Positions 58,088-64,000 of a DNA stretch of 64,000 nt are shown one piece after another. The position numbers were made by a program, and so were the translations under genes. The DNA is from Streptomyces shenzhenensis (GTDB lineage: Bacteria; Actinomycetota; Actinomycetes; Streptomycetales; Streptomycetaceae). The notes below the pieces were generated by a model. The model was given only the letters and a program-made list of their open reading frames with translations, was not told where the DNA came from and made no database searches. The stretch covers positions 408,083 to 472,082 of the forward strand of contig NZ_PENI01000003.1 in NCBI RefSeq assembly GCF_003688995.1. Direction: 5' to 3'. The first letter of the stretch is position 1. Every line of letters begins with the position of its first letter.

Positions 58088-60055
58088 ATGTCGACCGCGA
58101 ACCCCCAGCCGCTCTGGCAGCCCGAACCGGAACGGATCGCCCAGGCACGCATCACCGAGTTCCAGTCCTGGGCGGCCGAACGGCACGGCGCCCCGTCCGA
58201 GGGCGGCTATCCGGCGCTGCACCGCTGGTCGGTGGATCAGCTGGACACCTTCTGGAAAGCCGTCACGGAGTGGTTCGACGTACGCTTCTCGACGCCCTAC
58301 GCGCGCGTGCTCGGCGACCGCTCGATGCCCGGCGCGCAGTGGTTCCCCGGGGCGACCCTGAACTACGCCGAGCACGCCCTGCGCGCCGCCACGGACCGCG
58401 CGGACGAACCCGCGCTCCTGTACGTGGACGAGATCCATGAGCCACGCCCGGTCACCTGGAGCGAACTGCGCCGGCAGGTCGGCTCCCTCGCCGCCGAACT
58501 GCGCGCCCTCGGGGTGCGCCCGGGCGACCGTGTCAGCGGCTACCTTCCGAACATCCCGCAGGCCGTCGTCGCGCTCCTCGCCACGGCAGCCGTCGGCGCC
58601 GTCTGGACGTCCTGCGCCCCCGACTTCGGCGCCCGCAGCGTCCTCGACCGGTTCCAGCAGGTCGAACCGGTCGTCCTGTTCACCGTGGACGGTTACCGCT
58701 ACGGCGGCAAGGAGCACGACCGCCGCGACGTCGTGGCCGAACTGCGCCGCGAACTGCCCACCCTGCGCGCCGTGGTCCACATCCCGCTCCTCGGCACCGA
58801 GGCGCCCGCCGGCGCCCTGGACTGGTCGGCGCTGACCTCGGCCGACGTGGAACCCGTCTTCGAGCAGGTCCCGTTCGACCACCCCCTGTGGGTGCTGTAC
58901 TCCTCCGGCACGACCGGCCTGCCCAAGGCCATCGTCCAGTCGCAGGGCGGCATCCTCGTCGAGCACCTCAAACAGCTCGGCCTGCACTGCGGCCTCGGCC
59001 CGGGGGACCGTTTCTTCTGGTACACCTCGACCGGCTGGATGATGTGGAACTTCCTCGTCTCCGGCCTGCTCACCGGCACCACGATCGTCCTGTACGACGG
59101 CAGCCCCGGATACCCGGACACCGGCGCCCAGTGGCGGATCGCCGAACGCACCGGCGCAAACCTCTACGGCACGTCCGCCGCCTACGTCATGGCCTGCCGC
59201 AAGGCCGGTGTGCACCCCTCGCGCGACTTCGACCTCTCCCGGGTGCGGTGCGTCGCGACCACCGGATCTCCCCTGCCCCCCGACGGGTTCCGCTGGCTGC
59301 ACGACGAGGTCCGCGACGACCTGTGGATCGCCTCCGTCAGCGGCGGCACTGATGTGTGCTCCTGCTTCGCCGGAGCCGTGCCGACACTGCCGGTCTACAT
59401 CGGCGAACTCCAGGCCCCCGGCCTCGGCACCGACCTGCAGTCCTGGGACCCGAGCGGCAAGCCCCTCATCGACGAGGTGGGCGAACTGGTGGTCGCCAAC
59501 CCCATGCCGTCGATGCCGATCCACTTCTGGAACGACCCCGACGGCAGTCGCTACCACGACAGCTACTTCGACACCTACCCCGGAGTCTGGCGCCACGGCG
59601 ACTGGATCACCGTGACCTCCCGCGGCACCGTCGTCATCCACGGCCGATCCGACTCCACGCTCAACCGCCAGGGCGTCCGCATGGGCTCCGCCGACATCTA
59701 CGAGGTCGTCGAGCGCCTCCCCGAGATCAAGGAATCCCTGGTCATCGGCATCGAGGAGCCCGACGGGGGCTACTGGATGCCCCTGTTCGTGCATCTGGCC
59801 CCGGGAGCCGTCCTGGACGAGGGCCTCCGCGACCGCGTCAAGCAGGCCATCCGCCAACAGCTCTCGCCGCGCCACGTCCCCGACGAGATCATCGAAGTGC
59901 CCGGCGTGCCGCACACCCTCACCGGAAAGCGCATCGAGGTCCCGGTCAAGCGCCTCCTGCAGGGCACGCCCCTGGAAAAGGCCGTCAACCCCGGATCCAT
60001 CGACAATCTCGATCTGCTGAACTTTTACGAGAGCTTGGCCCGCAAACGGCGCTGA
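58088..60055 (+). CDS. aacS: Acetoacetate-CoA ligase
   Basis: The 655-residue adenylate-forming enzyme activates acetoacetate to acetoacetyl-CoA. The family N-terminus (ITEFQSWAAERHGAPSEGGY), AMP-binding P-loop VLYSSGTTGLPKAIVQSQGG, STGWMMWNFLVSGLL, ASVSGGTDVCSCFAGAVPTL, RSDSTLNRQGVRMGSADIYE and the catalytic Lys region LTGKRIEVPVKRLL are all present. The start MSTANPQPLWQPEPERI fits the family. TACAGT and GGGAG lie just upstream. It is divergent from the GH31 gene. Confidence 0.95.
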   Translation: MSTANPQPLWQPEPERIAQARITEFQSWAAERHGAPSEGGYPALHRWSVDQLDTFWKAVTEWFDVRFSTPYARVLGDRSMPGAQWFPGATLNYAEHALRAATDRADEPALLYVDEIHEPRPVTWSELRRQVGSLAAELRALGVRPGDRVSGYLPNIPQAVVALLATAAVGAVWTSCAPDFGARSVLDRFQQVEPVVLFTVDGYRYGGKEHDRRDVVAELRRELPTLRAVVHIPLLGTEAPAGALDWSALTSADVEPVFEQVPFDHPLWVLYSSGTTGLPKAIVQSQGGILVEHLKQLGLHCGLGPGDRFFWYTSTGWMMWNFLVSGLLTGTTIVLYDGSPGYPDTGAQWRIAERTGANLYGTSAAYVMACRKAGVHPSRDFDLSRVRCVATTGSPLPPDGFRWLHDEVRDDLWIASVSGGTDVCSCFAGAVPTLPVYIGELQAPGLGTDLQSWDPSGKPLIDEVGELVVANPMPSMPIHFWNDPDGSRYHDSYFDTYPGVWRHGDWITVTSRGTVVIHGRSDSTLNRQGVRMGSADIYEVVERLPEIKESLVIGIEEPDGGYWMPLFVHLAPGAVLDEGLRDRVKQAIRQQLSPRHVPDEIIEVPGVPHTLTGKRIEVPVKRLLQGTPLEKAVNPGSIDNLDLLNFYESLARKRR

Positions 60056-60254
60056 CCGATCGGCGGAAAACCAGACAAAAGTACTTCCGTCCACCCCCTG
60101 TCACCCCCGGTTCTCACCGGACCAGGCACGCGCAGACCCATGGGGCGTCGGCCTCGACGCCCGCGGGCCGGGCCCGACGACCTCGGCCCCGGCTCGTTGT
60201 CAGTGCCGCCGGTTACTGTGAGTGAGCATTGATCGACTGCACACAGGGGGAAAC

Positions 60255-61148
60255 ATGGCGCACACCGACCACCAGACCATGCGACGCGTCCTGCGCCGCG
60301 AGATCGCCGGCACTCTCGGCCTGCTGACCGACGAGCAGGACTTCCGGGCGATGCTGCGCTACCGCACCTTCGCCTTCGACGACCACACCGCCTACCTGCA
60401 ACAGGTGGAGGCACTCCTCAGGATCCGCGCCGCCCACGGCAACCACACCACGGTCGCCCTGTTCGACCCCGAGGAGTACGCCGAATTCTGCGCGGCCACC
60501 GGCCTCGAACCGGACGCCCCCGCGAGCCGCGCACGCTTCACCGCGGAGCTCGCCGCCATGGGCGCCACCGTTCCCTACGAGGGCCAGGACCTCGTCGACC
60601 TCGTGCCCTCACTCGTCGACGCGGCCGTCCGACAGGCCACCTGGGAATACGCCAGCGCCCTTCTGACCCGCCTCGGCCCCTGTGCCACCTGCGGGGAAGA
60701 CATCGGGCGCGCGGCCTTCACCCGGGCCTCGGCCCTCGTCGTCCGCATCCTCGACACAGCACCGCCCGGCGACCACCACCTCGTGTGCAGCGTCTCGGGC
60801 ACGGCGGAAACCCTCGTGTCCGTCCTCCACGCCGACAGGGACACGGCAGGCGCCACACAACTGGACGAGACAGAGGCCCTCGAATTCACGACGGTCCTCG
60901 CACTGGGCATCGCCACCCCCAGCCCCGGGGGACTCGTCATGCGCACCAGCGCCCCCGGCACCGCCGACCGCGTCTACGGCTGGCGGATCCGGCACAACGG
61001 CCTGGAACCCCTCACCGCCGGAGAGGTCTTCGACGCCTACTGCACCGACGTGGAATCGGGTGATCTGATCTCCCCCGAACCGGGAGTCGACTACGGCGAA
61101 CCTCCCGACCTCGGAGACGACGGCAGGACACCGGGACACCACCACTGA
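60255..61148 (+). CDS. Conserved actinobacterial protein of unknown function (297 aa)
   Basis: The 297-residue protein begins MAHTDHQTMRRVLRREIAG and is mixed helical and beta, with DEQDFRAMLRYRTFAFDDHT, FDPEEYAEFCAATGLEPDAP, a CATC motif (GPCATCGEDIGRAAFTRAS) and HHLVCSVSGTAETLVSVLHA. I recall homologs in many Streptomyces but no function. No transmembrane helix or catalytic motif is apparent. GGGGGAAAC precedes the ATG at 60255. It ends at a strong terminator and converges with ptsI. Confidence 0.75.
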   Translation: MAHTDHQTMRRVLRREIAGTLGLLTDEQDFRAMLRYRTFAFDDHTAYLQQVEALLRIRAAHGNHTTVALFDPEEYAEFCAATGLEPDAPASRARFTAELAAMGATVPYEGQDLVDLVPSLVDAAVRQATWEYASALLTRLGPCATCGEDIGRAAFTRASALVVRILDTAPPGDHHLVCSVSGTAETLVSVLHADRDTAGATQLDETEALEFTTVLALGIATPSPGGLVMRTSAPGTADRVYGWRIRHNGLEPLTAGEVFDAYCTDVESGDLISPEPGVDYGEPPDLGDDGRTPGHHH

Positions 61149-61153
61149 ACGCA

Positions 61154-61188
61154 CCAGGGGCGCCCCGCCGTGAGCGGAGCGCCCCTGG
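61154..61188. terminator. Terminator between the unknown gene and ptsI
   Basis: A perfect 10-bp stem (CCAGGGGCGC, 61154-61163, with GCGCCCCTGG, 61179-61188) has a 15-nt loop, positioned between two convergent stop codons. Confidence 0.8.
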
Positions 61189-61219
61189 ACAACCGGCGAC
61201 GACCGCCGGGCGCGAGGCA

Positions 61220-62890
61220 CTACTCCCCGGACAGCACCGCCTGGGCCGCGGTGCGCGCCTCCTCGGCGCTGTCCGTCGCCCGAGCCGCGGACGCGGCCCG
61301 TTCGCACTGGGCCAGCGTGTACTTCGCCAGCGTCGCGCGGACATAGGGAATCGATGCCGCACCCATGGAGAGCGAGGTGACACCCAGACCCGTCAGTACG
61401 CAGGCCAAGAGCGGGTCCGACGCGGCTTCACCGCACACCCCGCAGCTCTTGCCCTCGGCCTTGGCCGCTTCCGCCGACAACGCGACCAGGTCGAGCAGCG
61501 CGGGCTGCCACGGATCCTGCAACCGGGACACCGCCCCCACCTGACGGTCCGCGGCGAACGTGTACTGCGCGAGGTCATTGGTCCCCAGCGACAGGAACTC
61601 GACCTCCTGAAGGATCGAACGCGCCCGGAGCGCGGCCGAGGGGATCTCCACCATGGCGCCGAACTTCGCCCGCAGCCCGGCCTCCCGGCACGCGTCCGCG
61701 AACGCCCTGGCGTCGGCGCGGTCGGCCACCATCGGAGCCATCACTTCGAGATAGACCAGCAGCCCCTCGGCGGCCCTGGCCAGCGCGGTCAGCTGTGTCC
61801 GCAGGATCTCGGGGTGGTCGAGCAGCGTCCGCAGACCCCGCACGCCCAGCGCCGGGTTCGGCTCGTCGGACGGCGTCAGGAAGTCCAGCGGTTTGTCCGC
61901 GCCCGCGTCGAGCACGCGCACGACCACCCTGCCCTCCGGGAAGGCCTCCAGCACCTGCCGGTAGGCCGCGACCTGCTTCTCCTCGGAGGGCGCGTTCTTG
62001 CTGTCGTCGAGGAAGAGGAACTCGGTACGGAAGAGACCGACGCCCTCCGCACCCGCCTCCAGGGCCGCCGGCAGGTCCGCCGGACCGCCGACGTTCGCCA
62101 GCAGCGGGACCTTGTGCCCGTCGGAGGTGGCACCCGGCCCGGTCGAGGCGGCAAGCGCGGCCTTGCGCTCCGCGGCCGCGGCCTCCAGCTGGGCCTTCTT
62201 CTCCTCGCTCGGGTTCACAAAGATGTCGCCGGAGCTTCCGTCGACCGCGATCACCGTGCCCTCGGCAAGTTCACCGGCACCCGGCAGCGCGACCACGGCC
62301 GGGACCCCGAGCGCCCGCGCGAGGATCGCGCTGTGACTGGTCGGCCCGCCCTCCTCGGTGACGAAACCGAGGACGAGGGTCGGGTCGAGCAGCGCCGTGT
62401 CGGCCGGCGCAAGATCACGGGCGACCAGCACATACGGCTCGTCGCTGTCCGGTACGCCCGGCATGGGCACCCCGAGCAGCCGCGCGACGATACGGTTCCG
62501 CACATCGTCGAGGTCGGCCACGCGACCCGCGAGGTACTCACCGGCGCCGGCCAGCAGCTCGCGGTATGCGGCGAAGGCGTCGTAGACGGCACGCTCGGCC
62601 GTGCTGCCGGCGGTGATCCGACGCTCCACGTCCGCCATCAGCTCGGGGTCCTGGGCCATCATGGCCTGTGCCTCGAGCACCGCCTGGGCCTCGCCCCCCG
62701 CCAGATTGCCACGCGCTATCAAGTCGGCCGCCACAGCATCCACGGCCTGACGGGCGCGCCCCTGTTCACGCTCCGCCTCCTGCGCGGGAATCTGCTTGGC
62801 CGGCGGTTCCAGCACCGCCGTTCCCATGTGCCGAACCTCGCCGATCGCCACACCGTGGCTCACGCCGACGCCTCGCAGCGTTGTCTCCAT
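61220..62890 (-). CDS. ptsI: PTS enzyme I
   Basis: The 556-residue enzyme takes phosphate from PEP to its active His (GGPTSHSAILARALGVPA) and passes it to HPr. Further signatures are RTEFLFLDDSKNAP, FGAMVEIPSAALRA, EVEFLSLGTNDLAQYTFAAD and CGVCGEAASDPLLACVL with the C-terminal PEP-domain Cys. It is the general energy-coupling protein of PTS uptake, in Streptomyces mainly for N-acetylglucosamine and fructose. It follows crr on the same strand after a 78-bp gap, behind a shared DasR-type site. Confidence 0.97.
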   Translation of the reverse strand: METTLRGVGVSHGVAIGEVRHMGTAVLEPPAKQIPAQEAEREQGRARQAVDAVAADLIARGNLAGGEAQAVLEAQAMMAQDPELMADVERRITAGSTAERAVYDAFAAYRELLAGAGEYLAGRVADLDDVRNRIVARLLGVPMPGVPDSDEPYVLVARDLAPADTALLDPTLVLGFVTEEGGPTSHSAILARALGVPAVVALPGAGELAEGTVIAVDGSSGDIFVNPSEEKKAQLEAAAAERKAALAASTGPGATSDGHKVPLLANVGGPADLPAALEAGAEGVGLFRTEFLFLDDSKNAPSEEKQVAAYRQVLEAFPEGRVVVRVLDAGADKPLDFLTPSDEPNPALGVRGLRTLLDHPEILRTQLTALARAAEGLLVYLEVMAPMVADRADARAFADACREAGLRAKFGAMVEIPSAALRARSILQEVEFLSLGTNDLAQYTFAADRQVGAVSRLQDPWQPALLDLVALSAEAAKAEGKSCGVCGEAASDPLLACVLTGLGVTSLSMGAASIPYVRATLAKYTLAQCERAASAARATDSAEEARTAAQAVLSGE

Positions 62891-62968
62891 CTCACCTGTC
62901 TCCGATAGTGCGGCGGGCCCCGCCGCCGCGGTGGTTGTCCAACTAGCCGTCCTACGACGGCACTGACG

Positions 62969-63418
62969 TCACTTCCAGTCGAAAAGACTGTCGCCGGCCT
63001 TCACATCACCGTCTTCACGGAGGTCGGAGAGGGCGTCGGCCGTGGCCTCGAGCGCCACGACCGGGCAGACCGGAGACTTCCCGGCCGACTCGACGGCGGC
63101 GGGGTTCCAGCGCGCGATGGCCTGACCGCGCGTCACGGTGTCGCCCTTGTCGACGAGCAGCTCGAAGCCCTCGCCATTGAGCTGCACGGTGTCGATACCG
63201 AGGTGGGTGAGCACACCGTGCCCCTGCTCGTCGACGACGACGAAGGCGTGCGGGTGCAGCGAGACGATGACACCACTCACGGGAGCGACGGCCTCGCAGG
63301 GCTCGCGCACGGGGTCGATCGCGGTGCCCGGTCCGACCATGGCCCCGGAGAAGACCGGATCGGGCACGGACGCGAGACCGATGGCGCGTCCTGCCAGCGG
63401 GGACAACACGGTGGTCAT
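62969..63418 (-). CDS. crr: PTS glucose-type EIIA (Crr)
   Basis: The 149-residue EIIA of the glucose superfamily has the conserved start TTVLSPLAGRAIGLASVPDP, VFSGAMVGPGTAIDP, the auxiliary His in SLHPHAFVVVDEQG and the phosphorylated His in GVLTHLGIDTVQLNGEGFEL. It relays phosphate from HPr to GlcNAc-type EIIB/C proteins. The ATG at 63418 is preferred; an upstream in-frame start would add a nonconserved segment. A near-perfect DasR operator lies 120 bp upstream. Confidence 0.96.
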   Translation of the reverse strand: MTTVLSPLAGRAIGLASVPDPVFSGAMVGPGTAIDPVREPCEAVAPVSGVIVSLHPHAFVVVDEQGHGVLTHLGIDTVQLNGEGFELLVDKGDTVTRGQAIARWNPAAVESAGKSPVCPVVALEATADALSDLREDGDVKAGDSLFDWK

Positions 63419-63535
63419 GGGAAGCCTCCCAGGGGTGGAGATCACTGATGGGCCGTCACTGTCGGTCCGGAACGGCGCACTGAGCAGCAGCGTATGTCAT
63501 GCGAAGTGCGGGTTCCGCACGAAAGTGACCGGTTA

Positions 63536-63549
63536 GTGGTCTAGGCCAC
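63536..63549. promoter_or_regulatory. DasR operator (dre) upstream of crr-ptsI
   Basis: GTGGTCTAGGCCAC is a near-perfect palindrome with one central mismatch to the DasR consensus TGGTCTAGACCA. DasR is known to control GlcNAc-type PTS genes in S. coelicolor and is released by glucosamine 6-phosphate, so crr-ptsI is probably under its control here. Confidence 0.85.
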
Positions 63550-63724
63550 CGGCGTAATGGATTTGCGCGCGCTTCACGGCCCCCTGTACAGTCGTACCCC
63601 TGCTTGAGACCGAGGACGCCATCGGATGTCCTCGCTCAGCGGAACCCAAACTCGTCAGATCCTATCCCGGGGTCTCCTTCTGCATGTCCGCAGGAGGGTG
63701 GTCAGGGAGACGGAAAATCACTGA

Positions 63725-63730
63725 TAGAGT
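63725..63730 (+). promoter_or_regulatory. Ribosomal RNA promoter -10 box
   Basis: TAGAGT follows GGAGACGGAAAATCACTGA, a layout I recall from Streptomyces rrn promoters (TGATAGAGTCTGG). The -35 position reads TCAGGG, a weak match. Other rrn promoters may lie upstream at 63550-63700, but none is clear by eye. Confidence 0.6.
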
Positions 63731-63978
63731 CTGGAACACCGAAAGGGCAGCGCCCGGAGGAAAGCCCGAGAGGGTGAGTACGAAGGAAGCGTCCGTTCCT
63801 TGAGAACTCAACAGCGTGCCAAAAGTCAACGCCAGATATGTTGATACCCCGTCTCCGGCCATTATGGCTGGGACGTGGTTCCTTTGAAGAATACACAGCG
63901 AGGACGCTGTGGACCATCGGGTTATTCCTCCGGTGGTTCCGCTCTCGTGATGTGTCGCCCCCGATTACGGGGAAAGCA
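63731..63978 (+). other. 16S rRNA leader (antitermination and processing region)
   Basis: The leader carries the Streptomyces-type element CCTTGAGAACTCAACAGCG, AT-rich TGTTGATACCCCGTCT and a hairpin CAGCGAGGACGCTG, consistent with antitermination boxes and RNase III processing of pre-rRNA. It contains no gene. Confidence 0.75.
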
Positions 63979-64000
63979 TTCACGGAGAGTTTGATCCTGG
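63979..64000 (+). rRNA. 16S rRNA, first bases (cut by window edge)
   Basis: The window ends with CACGGAGAGTTTGATCCTGG, the universal 5' end of bacterial 16S rRNA (the 27F region). The mature end is placed near 63979 by analogy with Streptomyces rRNA. The rest of the rrn operon lies outside. Confidence 0.93.

Overview
The window looks like chromosomal DNA from a Streptomyces species. It has very high G+C, strong G/C bias at third codon positions, frequent GTG starts and ATGA stop/start overlaps, plus clade markers: RbpA, a conservon (CvnABCD), MocR/YczE, DasR-type operators, GlcNAc-type PTS genes and a Streptomyces-like rRNA leader. From memory, the gene order (chitinase, acyl-CoA dehydrogenase, Lrp, amidohydrolase, Ppm1, FxsA, RbpA ... 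AacS, PtsI, Crr) resembles the S. coelicolor SCO1430 to SCO1390 core region read backwards. That comparison is recollection, not a search result.

Layout. 1-5.7 kb: the N-terminal part of an EccA-like ATPase, a uridine-kinase-like P-loop protein, a secreted C39-like peptidase, a 46-residue membrane peptide, a TetR regulator and a secreted GH18 chitinase behind two DasR-like half-palindromes. 6-10.1 kb: an acyl-CoA dehydrogenase with an in-frame palindromic insertion, two small conserved genes, a frameshifted gene remnant, an Lrp regulator and a five-copy tandem array of about 175 bp. 10.1-21 kb: amidohydrolase, Ppm1, FxsA, RbpA, an MFS protein, GDPD, YczE with its divergent MocR regulator, and an FtsK-like protein with a degenerate P-loop plus a small membrane partner. 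21-27 kb: ankyrin and HEAT-repeat proteins and a coupled GT-GT-SGNH operon.

26.9-32.2 kb is a compact catabolic locus: MFS transporter, DUF1445 protein and 5-oxoprolinase PxpABC in one operon, divergent from an FCD-type GntR regulator with a perfect 17-bp palindrome between them. 32.4-39.7 kb carries a three-gene condensin-like system (kleisin-like, small winged-helix-like, and a 1,566-residue SMC/MukB-like ATPase), resembling MksBEF or Wadjet JetABC but with no nuclease subunit in view. 40.7-48.7 kb is a conservon in which a 1,205-residue fused hydantoinase/5-oxoprolinase gene sits between cvnC and cvnD and overlaps cvnD. These two loci are the most interesting parts of the window.

48.8-64 kb: glpF-glpK without an adjacent gylR, an EAL-CBS-GGDEF protein, a thiolase/DUF35 pair, a Nudix hydrolase, a GH31 glucosidase, acetoacetyl-CoA synthetase, an unknown conserved protein, crr-ptsI behind a good DasR site, then the promoter/leader and the first bases of a 16S rRNA gene. 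DasR-type sites at both ends link chitin degradation (4.4-5.8 kb) with PTS uptake genes (61.2-63.5 kb).
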